A DNA stretch of 64,000 nt from JAVBLP01 sp052034625 (GCA_052034625.1 JBPOII010000006.1:208045-272044); one strand, 5' to 3'; shown: positions 7,707 to 17,910, counted from the first letter of the stretch. Numbers and translations: made by a program. The notes: generated from the letters alone by a model not told the origin.

Positions 7707-10529
7707 TTAAATAGCTTTTTGCCGTTTTAAATGTTCTTTCAGATAATGTCCGGTAAATGATTTCTGATTTTTCATAATCTCTTCAGGGGTACCCTCGCCT
7801 ATAAGTTTTCCTCCTCTTTCGCCTCCCTCAGGACCGAGGTCAACTATCCAGTCAGCCATTTTTATAACATCAAGATTATGCTCTATAACTAGAACGGTAT
7901 TACCTGCATAAGACAATCTCTGTAAAACTTCAAGCAGTTTGCCGACATCGGCAAAATGAAGCCCCGTTGTAGGCTCATCAAGTATATATATTGTCCTGCC
8001 GGTCGCACGTTTTGATAATTCGGCCGCAAGTTTTACTCTCTGTGCTTCTCCGCCGGAAAGAGTTGTTGCCGGCTGACCTATCCTTATATATCCGAGACCT
8101 ACATCATTAAGAGTAGAAAGGATTCTATGAAGTGACGGAATATTTTCAAAGAATTTTACGCTTTCATCAACTGTCATATTAAGGACTTCATCGATATTTT
8201 TACCTTTATATCTTATCTGCAGCGTTTCTTCATTAAAACGCCTGCCCGCACATACATCGCATTTAACATAAATATCAGGCAAGAACTGCATTTCAATTTT
8301 TAAAGTGCCGTCACCCTGACAATTTTCGCATCTTCCGCCTTTTACATTAAAAGAAAATCTTCCGGGCTTATAACCTCTGGCTTTAGATTCCGGAACCTGA
8401 GAAAAAAGTTCCCTTATTATTGAAAACGCACCGGTATATGTTACAGGATTGGAACGCGGAGTCCTGCCTATAGGCGACTGGTCAACAATAACTACTTTAT
8501 CAATGTATTCAAGACCTTCCATATTTTTAAATTTACCCGGTTCGTCTTTTGCACGATAAAGTTTATTTGCAATATTTTTATATATCAACTCATGTACAAG
8601 TGTAGATTTACCGCTGCCTGAAACGCCTGTTACACATGTAAACAATCCTATAGGAATATGAACATCAATATTTTTAAGATTGAACTGTTCTGCTCCCTCT
8701 ACAATCAACCACTTATCAAGCGGTTGTTTTCTTTTATTGGGAAGCGGTATCTGCAAATGACCGTTAAGATATTGTCCCGTAAGTGATTGTTTTGATTTTA
8801 GAATATCTTTAAGTGTTCCTTCGGCCACTATATGACCCCCGTGAACACCCGATCCCGGACCGAGATCTATTATATGGTCGGCTGCTCTTATCGTATCTTC
8901 ATCATGCTCTACAACTATAAGAGTATTGCCCAGATCCCTAAGCTTCATAAGCGTTTCAAGAAGTTTCCCGTTATCTCTCTGATGCAAACCTATAGAAGGC
9001 TCGTCCAAAACATATAAAACGCCTGTTAATCCTGAGCCTATTTGCGTAGCAAGATGTATTCTTTGCCCCTCTCCTCCGGAAAGAGTACCGCTTTCTCTGT
9101 CCATGCTGAGATAACCAAGACCCACATTGTTTAAGAATTGGAGTCTTTCTCGTATCTCTTTTAAAACTGTTTTGCTGATTATTTTATCTTTATCGCTGAG
9201 TTTTATCTTTTGAAAAAAAGATAAAGCTTTTTCAAATGACATCTTTGTTATATCAGCTATTGAATTATCATTTACATATACTGAAAGTGCTTCTTTTTTG
9301 AGCCTTCTGCCTTTACATACAGGACATTGTTTATGGCTCATATATTTATTGAATATCTCTTCCCTTACAAAATCAGACTCTGTTTCATTATATCTGCGCT
9401 GCATATTTGTTATTACGCCTTCAAAATCATCTTTCCCGTACAAAAATATTTCCTGCTGTTTTCTTGTCAATTCTTTCCAGGGAATGTCCAAGGATATTTT
9501 ATTTTTTTTAGCCGCGGCACTTAGAAGTTCCCAATAATAGCCGCCCCAAGAATTTTTCCAGCGGTTTGTTCTTGTAGTTATAGGCTCTGACCAAGCAATT
9601 ATAGCCCCTTGCCTTATCGTTCTTGTTTTATCCGGCACAACAAGATTTTCATCGATCTCGATCTTATTTCCAAGTCCGCCGCATTCCGGACATGCGCCAA
9701 AAGGCGAATTAAATGAAAAAAGCCTGGGTTCTATCTCGGGAAGATTTATCCCGCAATCCACACAGGCATAATGTTCGCTGTAAACTGTTTCCGTTTCAAC
9801 TTTCTTCCCGTCTTTACCCATCACAAGAACAGTAAGAAGTCCTCTGGATTCTTTTAAAGCTGTCTCTACTGAATCCGCTACCCTTGAACGGAGTTCATCA
9901 CTGAGTTTTATCCTGTCTATTATTATTTCAATTGTATGCTTTTTATATCTGTCTAATGATATTTTTTCATCAAGAGAATAAGGCTGTCCATCAGCTCTTA
10001 CCCTTGTGTAGCCGCTTTTCGAAAGTCTTGTAAAAAGCTCTTCATATGTGCCTGTCCTTCCTTTCACAAGAGGTGAAAGAATATGCACAAAAGTTTCGGC
10101 AGGGAGTTTCATTATATCGTCTATGATCTGTTGGGCTGACTGAGGTTTTACAACTTTCCCGCATTTCGGACAATGCGGCACACCCACTCTTGCAAACAAA
10201 AGCCTGAGATAATCATAAACTTCAGTAGCTGTTCCTACCGTAGAACGCGGATTATGGGAAGATGTTCTCTGCTCTATGGATATCGCCGGGGAAAGCCCTT
10301 CTATTATATCGATATCCGGCTTGCTCATAAGTTCAAGGAATTGCCTTGCATAAGCAGACAAAGATTCAACATATCTTCTCTGTCCTTCGGCATAAATAGT
10401 ATCAAAAGCCAATGACGATTTTCCTGAACCCGATAAGCCTGTAATAACGACAAGTTTATTTCTTGGTATATCCAGATCAATGTTTTTTAAATTATGTTGT
10501 CTTGCTCCGCGTATTTTAATAATATCCAT
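7707..10529 (-). CDS. uvrA: Excinuclease ABC subunit A
   Basis: A 940-residue UvrA of normal length. It has two ABC ATPase modules: Walker A GLSGSGKSS at residues 31-39 and GVSGSGKST in the second half, each with an LSGGE signature and a DEPSIGLH/DEPTTGLH Walker B. Zinc-binding CxxC pairs are visible (CVDCG...CPECGG and CENCQG...CDVCAG). UvrA finds DNA damage and loads UvrB in nucleotide excision repair. It follows nadB by 42 nt, and its 3' end is followed at once by the pal promoter. Confidence 0.98.
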   Translation of the reverse strand: MDIIKIRGARQHNLKNIDLDIPRNKLVVITGLSGSGKSSLAFDTIYAEGQRRYVESLSAYARQFLELMSKPDIDIIEGLSPAISIEQRTSSHNPRSTVGTATEVYDYLRLLFARVGVPHCPKCGKVVKPQSAQQIIDDIMKLPAETFVHILSPLVKGRTGTYEELFTRLSKSGYTRVRADGQPYSLDEKISLDRYKKHTIEIIIDRIKLSDELRSRVADSVETALKESRGLLTVLVMGKDGKKVETETVYSEHYACVDCGINLPEIEPRLFSFNSPFGACPECGGLGNKIEIDENLVVPDKTRTIRQGAIIAWSEPITTRTNRWKNSWGGYYWELLSAAAKKNKISLDIPWKELTRKQQEIFLYGKDDFEGVITNMQRRYNETESDFVREEIFNKYMSHKQCPVCKGRRLKKEALSVYVNDNSIADITKMSFEKALSFFQKIKLSDKDKIISKTVLKEIRERLQFLNNVGLGYLSMDRESGTLSGGEGQRIHLATQIGSGLTGVLYVLDEPSIGLHQRDNGKLLETLMKLRDLGNTLIVVEHDEDTIRAADHIIDLGPGSGVHGGHIVAEGTLKDILKSKQSLTGQYLNGHLQIPLPNKRKQPLDKWLIVEGAEQFNLKNIDVHIPIGLFTCVTGVSGSGKSTLVHELIYKNIANKLYRAKDEPGKFKNMEGLEYIDKVVIVDQSPIGRTPRSNPVTYTGAFSIIRELFSQVPESKARGYKPGRFSFNVKGGRCENCQGDGTLKIEMQFLPDIYVKCDVCAGRRFNEETLQIRYKGKNIDEVLNMTVDESVKFFENIPSLHRILSTLNDVGLGYIRIGQPATTLSGGEAQRVKLAAELSKRATGRTIYILDEPTTGLHFADVGKLLEVLQRLSYAGNTVLVIEHNLDVIKMADWIVDLGPEGGERGGKLIGEGTPEEIMKNQKSFTGHYLKEHLKRQKAI

Positions 10530-10571
10530 ATACTTTCAACAACCTCTTACTGCAAATTAATATTATTATGA

Positions 10572-12146
10572 TTATTTTTTTACCGGTTTTATTTTGATGA
10601 CAGTATCTTTTGCTTCCGGTAAAATAAAAGGATAGTCTGTATTATAATGCAGTCCTCTGCTCTCTTTCCTAAGCATTGCTGAACGCACAATCATTTCGGC
10701 TATGTCTGCTATGTTCCTGACTTCTATTCTATCGACGGTAAACGGCAAACTCCAGAAATAATCTTCGATTTCGTCTTTTATGATCTCGATCCTTTTTTCA
10801 GCCTTGGCAAGCCTTTCATTGGACCTTGAAATGCCCAAATAATTCCATGTAAGCCTTCTTACCTCTTCCCAGTCCTGCACAAAAACTGTTGATTCTGTCG
10901 AAGAAGTCTGTTTATTATTAAGCTGTACCGAACTTATATCGCTGTATTTTTTCCCAAGAAGGCTCTGGGAATCTTCATAAACTCTGTGTGCATAAACCAT
11001 ACCTTCAAGCAGTGAATTAGATGCAAGTCTGTTTGCACCATGCACGCCTGAGCAGGCAGTTTCGCCTATAGCATAAAGATTTTCTATACTTGTTCTGCCG
11101 TATTCATCTACCAGCACACCGCCGCAAAAATAATGTGCCGCAGGAACTACAGGTATCATATCTTTAGATATATCAATACCGTATTCCAAACAGGTCGCAT
11201 AGATATTCGGAAAACGTTTTACGAGAAAATCCCTTTCTTTTTCCGTTATATCCAAATAAACGAAATTTTCACCTCTGGTCTTAAGTTCGCTGTCTATGGC
11301 TCTTGCAACTATATCTCTTGGAGCAAGTTCTTTAAGCAAATGATACTTTTCCATAAATGTTTCGCCGTTTTGAAGCCTTAATATCCCGCCTTCGCCTCTT
11401 ACAGCTTCAGATATCAAGAACGATTTTGCTATCGGATTGTAAAGACATGTAGGATGGAATTGGACAAATTCCATATTGGCAATATCTGCACCGGCCCTAT
11501 ATGCCATTGCGATTCCGTCGCCGGTAGCGACATCGGGATTTGAAGTGTATAAATAAGATTTTCCCGCACCTCCGCAGGCAAGAACAATTACCTTTGCTTC
11601 AAAAACTTCTACATCATTTCTTTCATTTCTAAAGACAAAAGCACCGCGGCAAATACCTTTATCGTCAATGATAAGGTCCATCGCCGTATGCTCTTCATAA
11701 ACTATGATATTTTGATGCTTTAATATATTTTCTATTAAAGCCCTTTCTATCTCATTGCCTGTTATGTCGCCGGCATGCAAAATCCTTCTTTTGCTGTGTC
11801 CGCCTTCCAAACCGAGCTCAAACTCCGAATCGGAATAACTTTTTCTTGTAAATTTTACACCGAGACCTATTAATTCTTGAATTCTTTCGGGACCTTCCAT
11901 AACCATTCTTTTAACCATTTTTTCATTACAAAGTCCCGCACCGGCAACAATCGTATCTTCTATATGCTGCTCAAAAGAATCCGACTTGTCCGTAACACAA
12001 GCGACTCCGCCCTGGGCTTTCCCGGTAGCGGAATCAAAAAGTTTTCTTTTCGTTATTAAAGCGACATTGCCTTTTTTAGAAGCTTTCAGAGCCAAACTAA
12101 GCCCGGCAATACCGCTTCCTATAATTAAATAATCTGACTTTATCAT
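10572..12146 (-). CDS. nadB: L-aspartate oxidase
   Basis: A 524-residue flavoprotein that oxidises L-aspartate to iminoaspartate, the first step of de novo NAD synthesis. The FAD-binding GSGIAGLSLALKA motif is at residues 10-22. The succinate dehydrogenase/fumarate reductase-type catalytic segment includes GGHSKRRILHAGD, HPTCL and GANRLASNSLLEG, the last typical of NadB. The start overlaps the stop of the HAMP gene (ATGA). nadA and nadC are not in the window. Confidence 0.96.
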   Translation of the reverse strand: MIKSDYLIIGSGIAGLSLALKASKKGNVALITKRKLFDSATGKAQGGVACVTDKSDSFEQHIEDTIVAGAGLCNEKMVKRMVMEGPERIQELIGLGVKFTRKSYSDSEFELGLEGGHSKRRILHAGDITGNEIERALIENILKHQNIIVYEEHTAMDLIIDDKGICRGAFVFRNERNDVEVFEAKVIVLACGGAGKSYLYTSNPDVATGDGIAMAYRAGADIANMEFVQFHPTCLYNPIAKSFLISEAVRGEGGILRLQNGETFMEKYHLLKELAPRDIVARAIDSELKTRGENFVYLDITEKERDFLVKRFPNIYATCLEYGIDISKDMIPVVPAAHYFCGGVLVDEYGRTSIENLYAIGETACSGVHGANRLASNSLLEGMVYAHRVYEDSQSLLGKKYSDISSVQLNNKQTSSTESTVFVQDWEEVRRLTWNYLGISRSNERLAKAEKRIEIIKDEIEDYFWSLPFTVDRIEVRNIADIAEMIVRSAMLRKESRGLHYNTDYPFILPEAKDTVIKIKPVKK

Positions 12147-12679
12147 TCTTTACTTATGGCAGCAGGATCGGTTTTGCACCATTTCGTTACTTCGGATAAA
12201 ATGTCCTTAGCCTTCTGCGTTTCCCCCTCATCTATTGCCTTTATAGCTTCTCTTATTTTTTCTCTGTCGTCTAAAACAGAAGATCTTGTATTTTCGATGA
12301 CTTTCCCTATAAGACCTGCAAGTTCTTTTGTTTCGTCTTTTTTTCTCCAATGCATTTTAATACTGAAATTTCCTTCAGCAAGTTTTCTCATAACTATTTC
12401 AAAAAAGTATATAGGTCCTATTATTCTGTGAAAATAGAAAATACTCTGTACAAGTATAAATACCGTAAATATAAAAATTATCCAAAAGAAACCGCCCGTA
12501 TAAGTACGCTTAAAATATTTTACCGTTCCGGCACTTAACTGATCCATTCCGGGTGTAGATGTCAGAGAGTTCCAAAATGCGAAATAACAAAGTATGCCGA
12601 AAACAAGCATCACAATTGCAATGATTATAAGATATTTCCACTGCGTCTTGGGTTTTACAAAATACTTTTTTCTTAACAT
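12143..12679 (-). CDS. Two-helix membrane protein with a HAMP domain, no output domain
   Basis: A 178-residue protein with two membrane helices (about residues 16-35 and 64-85) around a short periplasmic loop. A HAMP-like segment follows (about 90-140; HRIIGPIYFFEIVMRKLAEG) and then a charged helix. No kinase, cyclase or methyl-accepting domain follows. It is set between panC and nadB, with GGAGGG about 6 nt upstream and an ATGA overlap with nadB. HAMP domains relay membrane signals, but a partner for this one cannot be named. Confidence 0.75.
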   Translation of the reverse strand: MLRKKYFVKPKTQWKYLIIIAIVMLVFGILCYFAFWNSLTSTPGMDQLSAGTVKYFKRTYTGGFFWIIFIFTVFILVQSIFYFHRIIGPIYFFEIVMRKLAEGNFSIKMHWRKKDETKELAGLIGKVIENTRSSVLDDREKIREAIKAIDEGETQKAKDILSEVTKWCKTDPAAISKE

Positions 12680-12696
12680 TTTCTCCCTCCAAGGGA

Positions 12697-13536
12697 TTAT
12701 TTTGAAAGTATTATATTGTCAATAAGCCTTGTTTTCCCTATCCATACTGCAACGGCCAGGACAGCTTTTTTTGTATTTTTATCTACAGCAGACAAATTTT
12801 TATAATCTCGTATTTCGGCATAATCTACTTTACTTCCGCTGATTTTTTTCAGATCGGAATTAACTTTTTTTAATACCTGCGTATAACTCTTTTTCTTTAT
12901 ATCCTCTTTAGCTTTTTTCAGTATCTGCGATATTTTTAAAGCATTTTCTTTTTCTTCTTCGCTGAGATAAGCATTTCTGCTTGATAAAGCTATCCCTCTT
13001 TTTTCCCTTACTACAGGACATGGAACTATTTTAGTCCTGAAATTCAAATCTCTTGCCATTGTCTCAATTATGCGCATTTGCTGAAAATCTTTCATTCCGA
13101 AATATGCTCTGTCGGCAAAAGTCAGATTGAACAGTTTAACGATCACGGTAGCAACGCCTCTGAAATGATTTTTTCTGAAAGCACCGCATAAAATATCCTG
13201 CATTAATTTAACTTCAACAAAAGTCTTATACTCTGCCGGGAACATCTCCTGCACCGACGGAATATAAACATAATCAACATGATTCTTCTTACATATCTCA
13301 AGATCTTTTTCAATAGGACGCGGATATTTAAGATAATCTTCTTTCGGTCCGAATTGTGTAGGGTTTACAAAAATTGAAACTATAGTTATATCGTCATTTT
13401 TAACGGACCTGCCTATCAAAGAAATATGCCCTTCGTGAAGAGCGCCCATTGTAGGCACTAAACCTATCTCATCGTCATCTTTAAGGCATTTTAAAGCTAT
13501 TCTTTGCAGTTCTGACGCTTTTCTTATAACTTTCAT
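12697..13536 (-). CDS. panC: Pantoate-beta-alanine ligase
   Basis: A 279-residue enzyme that joins pantoate and beta-alanine with ATP to make pantothenate, the precursor of CoA. The nucleotidyltransferase signature PTMGALHEGHISLI at residues 28-41 contains the HxGH ATP-binding motif. NPTQF (pantoate site) and REKRGIALSSRN (KMSKS-like loop) follow. It overlaps panB by 4 nt. panD is not in the window. Confidence 0.97.
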   Translation of the reverse strand: MKVIRKASELQRIALKCLKDDDEIGLVPTMGALHEGHISLIGRSVKNDDITIVSIFVNPTQFGPKEDYLKYPRPIEKDLEICKKNHVDYVYIPSVQEMFPAEYKTFVEVKLMQDILCGAFRKNHFRGVATVIVKLFNLTFADRAYFGMKDFQQMRIIETMARDLNFRTKIVPCPVVREKRGIALSSRNAYLSEEEKENALKISQILKKAKEDIKKKSYTQVLKKVNSDLKKISGSKVDYAEIRDYKNLSAVDKNTKKAVLAVAVWIGKTRLIDNIILSK

Positions 13537-14333
13537 TTATATGTATTCTCTTCGCCGGGAAATTTTCCTTCCCTGACTTCATCAATATAATTTTTAACCG
13601 CGTCTTTTATAATCTCGCCGACATTAGCATATTTCTTTACGAATTTAGGAACAAAATCAGTAAACATACCGAGCATATCGTCAATTACCAAAACTTGTCC
13701 GTCACAATCTTTTCCTGCCCCTATTCCTATTGTCGGAATTGAAAGCATCTCTGAAACTTTTTTAGCCAGATCTTCAGGTATAGCTTCAAGAACCAATGCA
13801 AAAACTCCGGCCTTCTCTAAAGCTTTAGCATCTTCAATAAGTTTTTCTTTTGCAGAATCGGTTTTTGCCTGAACTTTATATCCGCCGAATTGATTAATTG
13901 CCTGAGGAGTAAGTCCTAAATGTCCTACAACAGGTATTTTAGCATCAACAATAGCTTTCACTTTATCAGCAATTTCAGAACCGCCTTCGATCTTTACGGC
14001 TTCCGCTCCGCCTTCTTTCATAAGTCTTGCGGCATTTCTGACAGCCTCTTCAATACTTATTTCATAAGACATAAACGGCATATCGGTAACAAGAAGGGCG
14101 CCGGCATTACCTCTTTTTACGGCTTTAGTGTGGCTGATCATATCTTCCATAGTTACCGCAAGAGTATTCTCATAACCCAGTTTTACCGTGCCGACAGAAT
14201 CACCGACTAAAAGCATATCTATATCCTGTGTCGTCAGCAATCGTGCCGTAACATAATCATAACATGTAAGCATTGTTATTTTCTGTTTTTTACTTTTCAT
14301 CTGAAGTATTAGTGGTACTGTTTTTTTACTCAT
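13533..14333 (-). CDS. panB: 3-methyl-2-oxobutanoate hydroxymethyltransferase
   Basis: A 266-residue TIM-barrel enzyme that adds a hydroxymethyl group from methylene-tetrahydrofolate to ketoisovalerate, the first committed step of pantothenate synthesis. Family motifs include MLTCYDYVTARLL, LLVGDSVGTVKLGY, VKIEGGSE, VGHLGLTPQ and IGIGAGKDCDGQVLV. It lies 13 nt after folK and overlaps panC by 4 nt, so folate and pantothenate genes are transcribed together. Confidence 0.97.
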   Translation of the reverse strand: MSKKTVPLILQMKSKKQKITMLTCYDYVTARLLTTQDIDMLLVGDSVGTVKLGYENTLAVTMEDMISHTKAVKRGNAGALLVTDMPFMSYEISIEEAVRNAARLMKEGGAEAVKIEGGSEIADKVKAIVDAKIPVVGHLGLTPQAINQFGGYKVQAKTDSAKEKLIEDAKALEKAGVFALVLEAIPEDLAKKVSEMLSIPTIGIGAGKDCDGQVLVIDDMLGMFTDFVPKFVKKYANVGEIIKDAVKNYIDEVREGKFPGEENTYK

Positions 14334-14346
14334 TTTTTAATCCATT

Positions 14347-14850
14347 CTATATATTTCTTATAATTTTAACCTTTTGCTTGCCAAGTGTCAACAAATTATT
14401 TTTTAAAATCTGATTGATTTTTCTATTCAAAATAGGGTGTTTTTCATTTCCGGCAATTTCTGCCAGCGGAATAAGTACAAAAAGTCTGTTATGCATCTCT
14501 TTGTGCGGTATTGTCAGATCCTTTGAATTAAGTACGGTATTGTCATAAAGCAAAAGGTCAATATCAATAATCCTTGGCCCCCAATGTTTTGAGTCTTTCC
14601 TTCCGATAATGCTTTCTATCTGCTTATTCAAACAGAGAATATCTTGCGGAGAAAGAGAAGTTTCCGCTTTTACCGCAATATTATAAAAATCACGCTGTTT
14701 GGGTCCGATCGGCGATGTTTCATAAAATGATGATACTTTCTTTATATCGGTATATCCGCTGCTTTGTAATAAAGACAGAGCGGAAATAATATTTCCCGCT
14801 CTGTCTCCTATATTGGAACCGATACTCAAATATACTTTATTTTTAACCAT
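14347..14850 (-). CDS. folK: 6-hydroxymethyl-7,8-dihydropterin pyrophosphokinase
   Basis: A 167-residue HPPK that transfers pyrophosphate from ATP to hydroxymethyl-dihydropterin in folate synthesis. Signature segments are SIGSNIGDRAGNI near the N-terminus, YETSPIG, and the catalytic WGPRIIDIDLLLYDN (two magnesium-binding aspartates in DIDLL). PHKEMHNRLFVLIPLAEI closes the domain. It is a stand-alone enzyme, not fused to FolB or FolP, and lies 62 nt after dapB. Confidence 0.96.
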   Translation of the reverse strand: MVKNKVYLSIGSNIGDRAGNIISALSLLQSSGYTDIKKVSSFYETSPIGPKQRDFYNIAVKAETSLSPQDILCLNKQIESIIGRKDSKHWGPRIIDIDLLLYDNTVLNSKDLTIPHKEMHNRLFVLIPLAEIAGNEKHPILNRKINQILKNNLLTLGKQKVKIIRNI

Positions 14851-14912
14851 AGTATTAATTTCCTTTACAAAAGATCTATGGCCATAAAAACAAATTTCTA
14901 AAAACTTATCTT

Positions 14913-15704
14913 TTATTCAATATTAAGTTTTTTAATTCCAAGAACATCCTGCATATCATATAGTCCGGGCTCATTGTTTTCAATAAGCCACTTTGCACCG
15001 CGGATAGCTCCGGCAGCTAAAGTATCTCTTGAATGAGCTACATGCTTAATTTCCAATCTTTCTCCAAAACCTGCAAAATATACAGTATGCTCTCCTACTA
15101 TATCACCGGCTCTGACTGACATAATACCTATTTCATCTTTTTTTCTTTCTGCCATAATTGATTTTCTTCCGTATACTCCAACATCATTAATATTTTTATC
15201 TAATGCTGAAGCGGCAACTTCCGCTATTTTCATAGCGGTACCTGAAGGAGCATCTTTTTTCTTATTATGATGCAGCTCAACAATTTCAATATCATAATCA
15301 GGTATTCTTTTCGCAACTGAATCAACAAGTTTAAATAAAATATTTACACCTACCGACATATTCGGAGACATAAGAATAGGAATACTTTTCGCATATTCAG
15401 CTATTTTTTCCTTTTGTTCCGCTATAAAACCTGTTGTACCCAAAACTACGGGCTTTTTTAGTTTTTTAGCTACTTCAAGATTTTTCAATGAACTGTCAGG
15501 ATTAGTAAAATCTACTAAAATATCACTTTCTTTCAAACATTTTTCTAAGTCAGCGGAAGCTACTATAGGCGGATTTCCTGTTCCGATCGCAGGACTTGCA
15601 TCATATTCAACAGCTCCCGTAATTACTACATTTTCGTCAGCTTTGACAACGGAAGCGATAGCCTGTCCCATTCTTCCGGCTGCGCCGCATAATGTTATTT
15701 TCAT
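14913..15704 (-). CDS. dapB: 4-hydroxy-tetrahydrodipicolinate reductase
   Basis: A 263-residue enzyme of the diaminopimelate/lysine pathway that reduces the DapA product with NAD(P)H. The nucleotide-binding GAAGRMGQ is at residues 7-14. LGTTGF, SPNMSVGVN and the catalytic signature ELHHNKKKDAPSGTA (with the HH pair and lysine) are all present. It follows dapA by 12 nt. Confidence 0.97.
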   Translation of the reverse strand: MKITLCGAAGRMGQAIASVVKADENVVITGAVEYDASPAIGTGNPPIVASADLEKCLKESDILVDFTNPDSSLKNLEVAKKLKKPVVLGTTGFIAEQKEKIAEYAKSIPILMSPNMSVGVNILFKLVDSVAKRIPDYDIEIVELHHNKKKDAPSGTAMKIAEVAASALDKNINDVGVYGRKSIMAERKKDEIGIMSVRAGDIVGEHTVYFAGFGERLEIKHVAHSRDTLAAGAIRGAKWLIENNEPGLYDMQDVLGIKKLNIE

Positions 15705-15716
15705 TATTTTCCCCTT

Positions 15717-16592
15717 TTACTTCAAAAGACCGAAATCTTGCATTGCCTTTTCAAGCTTATTTTTATTTGATTCTTCCATTTCGCACATAGGCAACCTGAT
15801 CTCAGGACTACATATGCCCAGCATAGAAGCAGCTGTTTTAACCGGTATAGGATTTGTCTCTAGAAACATCGCCTTTACCAGCGGCAGTAACTTATAATGT
15901 ATTTTTTGAGCTTCTTTAAAATTCCCGCTTTCAATTGCTTTTACGAGTGAAACTACGCTTCCCGGAACAATATTTGAAAGAACGGAAATTATTCCCTGCC
16001 CTCCGACAGCATATAAAGGAAGAGTCAAAGCATCATCTCCGGACAATAATTCTATGTCCGGAACACGCAGTTTTACCGCACTCATCTGATCAAGAGAGCC
16101 TGATGCTTCTTTAACACCGATTATATTTTTACAGTCAGCACACAATTTTGCAACAGTTGCGGTCTCAATATTTACAGCCGTTCTTCCGGCAATATTATAA
16201 AGCACGATAGGTATATCAACTGTGTCGGCTATCTTCTTAAAATGAAGATACAATCCTTTCTGTGTAGGTTTATTATAATAAGGAGAAACTATCAATGCTC
16301 CGTCGCAGCCTACTTTTTTCGCAAACTGTGTGAAATGTATAGCTTCATCCGTAGAATTTGAACCGGTACCGGCAAGAACTTTCATTTTCCCTTTTGCCTG
16401 TTTTGCACAAAACTCTATAACATCTTCATGCTCTTCATAAGAAAGAGTCGGAGATTCGCCGGTTGTACCGCATGGTACAATACCGTTGACTCCATTCTTA
16501 TACTGATCCTCAATTATTGCACCGAATGCATCATAATCTACTTTGCCATTTTTAAACGGTGTTATTAACGCTGTATAAACTCCAGAAAACAT
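15717..16592 (-). CDS. dapA: 4-hydroxy-tetrahydrodipicolinate synthase
   Basis: A 291-residue class I aldolase that condenses pyruvate and aspartate semialdehyde. Motifs include PCGTTGESPTLS, the tyrosine-bearing SPYYNKPTQ, YNIAGRTA and the Schiff-base lysine in IGVKEASGS. A run of five Gs serves as ribosome-binding site just before the ATG. A small hairpin (AAGGTC/GACCTT) sits immediately upstream of that site, in the 85-nt gap after lysA. Confidence 0.97.
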   Translation of the reverse strand: MFSGVYTALITPFKNGKVDYDAFGAIIEDQYKNGVNGIVPCGTTGESPTLSYEEHEDVIEFCAKQAKGKMKVLAGTGSNSTDEAIHFTQFAKKVGCDGALIVSPYYNKPTQKGLYLHFKKIADTVDIPIVLYNIAGRTAVNIETATVAKLCADCKNIIGVKEASGSLDQMSAVKLRVPDIELLSGDDALTLPLYAVGGQGIISVLSNIVPGSVVSLVKAIESGNFKEAQKIHYKLLPLVKAMFLETNPIPVKTAASMLGICSPEIRLPMCEMEESNKNKLEKAMQDFGLLK

Positions 16593-16677
16593 AAAACCCC
16601 CAAGGTCTAATGACCTTACAAAATTTTTGCTGCACTTTTAAATAAAACTACTTTCATATATGACTATTTTACAAAAC

Positions 16678-17910
16678 TTACTTCTCATTTATCATCAACT
16701 GTTCATAAGTCATTCTTTTTCTTATGATTTCACTCTTTTTACCGTCGATAAGAACTTCAGGAAGCAAAGGTCTTGAATTATACATTGACGCCATAGACGC
16801 CGAATATGCTCCCGTGCATTTTACAAGCAGATATTCTCCCTGAGCCAGTACGGGAAGCATTCTGTCTTTTCCTAAAAAATCGCTGCTTTCACAAATCGGA
16901 CCGACAATGTCAGTCTTAACTTTTTTTGCCGAACTTTTCTTTAAAGGCAGTATTTCGTGATATGCACCATATAAAGTCGGTCTTATAAGATCGTTCATAC
17001 CCGCATCAGTTATAAGGAAACTCTTTCCGCCTGATTTTTTTCTATAAATAACCTTTGTTATAAGGTGCCCTGCATTTGCAATTATTGAACGGCCGGGCTC
17101 AAAAATAAATTTTCTGTCTTCAGTAAAAATCTTGAAAATCTCAGATAAAAGCTGTTTTGGCATAGGCGCTTTTTCACCTTTTTTATACTCTATGCCTAAT
17201 CCGCCACCGCAATTGATATATTCAAGTTTTATTCCGCCGGATTCAATTTCATCAACAATCTTTTTTATTTTCTTTGCCGCAAGCTTAAACGGAGCCGTAT
17301 CAAGTATCTGCGAACCTATATGTGTATGTATTCCGACGGGAATAATATTTTTCATTTTTTTTGCCGTCATATAAGCGGAAATCGAATCTTCATAAGGAAT
17401 TCCGAATTTTGTGCCTTTTTTACCTGTAACTATATATGAATGTGTGTCAGCATCAACATTCGGATTTATTCTAAAAGCTATTTTTGCCTTGATCTTAAGT
17501 TTTCCGGCAATTTTATTGATAGATTCAAGCTCTTCAAAAGACTCTACATTGAACATCAGTATTTTGCTCTTTAAAGCATATTCTATCTCTTCGGCACTCT
17601 TTCCGACGCCGGCATAAATTATCTTTGAAGGAGCAAATCCGGCTTGCAGGCATCTGTATATTTCGCCTCCTGAAGTAGTATCCGCTCCGGCTCCTTGTTT
17701 AGCAAGTATTTTTAAAAGAGATCCGTTTGAATTTGTTTTACAGGCAAAACATATAAGCCCTTCTTTCGGCTTTAAAGCTTCCTGATAAGCCTCAAAATTG
17801 CTTATTATCCGGTTTTTTGAATAAATATAGACACTTGTCCCGTATTTTTTTGCTATATCTGCCAGTTTGACCTGTTCAATATACAGATCATTTTTTTTAA
17901 AATTCAGCAT
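16678..17910 (-). CDS. lysA: Diaminopimelate decarboxylase
   Basis: A 410-residue PLP enzyme of the alanine-racemase-fold type that converts meso-DAP to lysine. The PLP lysine lies in FACKTNSNGSLL (more usually YAxKAN). GTKFGIP, GIHTHIGSQ, CGGGLGIEY, FEPGRSIIANAG and GPICESSDFLG are family signatures. It is the first gene of the lysA-dapA-dapB-folK-panB-panC series, behind the promoter at 17948-17977. Confidence 0.96.
   Translation of the reverse strand: MLNFKKNDLYIEQVKLADIAKKYGTSVYIYSKNRIISNFEAYQEALKPKEGLICFACKTNSNGSLLKILAKQGAGADTTSGGEIYRCLQAGFAPSKIIYAGVGKSAEEIEYALKSKILMFNVESFEELESINKIAGKLKIKAKIAFRINPNVDADTHSYIVTGKKGTKFGIPYEDSISAYMTAKKMKNIIPVGIHTHIGSQILDTAPFKLAAKKIKKIVDEIESGGIKLEYINCGGGLGIEYKKGEKAPMPKQLLSEIFKIFTEDRKFIFEPGRSIIANAGHLITKVIYRKKSGGKSFLITDAGMNDLIRPTLYGAYHEILPLKKSSAKKVKTDIVGPICESSDFLGKDRMLPVLAQGEYLLVKCTGAYSASMASMYNSRPLLPEVLIDGKKSEIIRKRMTYEQLMINEK

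Noticed and set aside
16593..16677. Lysine riboswitch before dapA or lysA
   Set aside because: The gaps (85 nt and about 60 nt) are too short for the five-helix aptamer; only a small AAGGTC/GACCTT hairpin is present.
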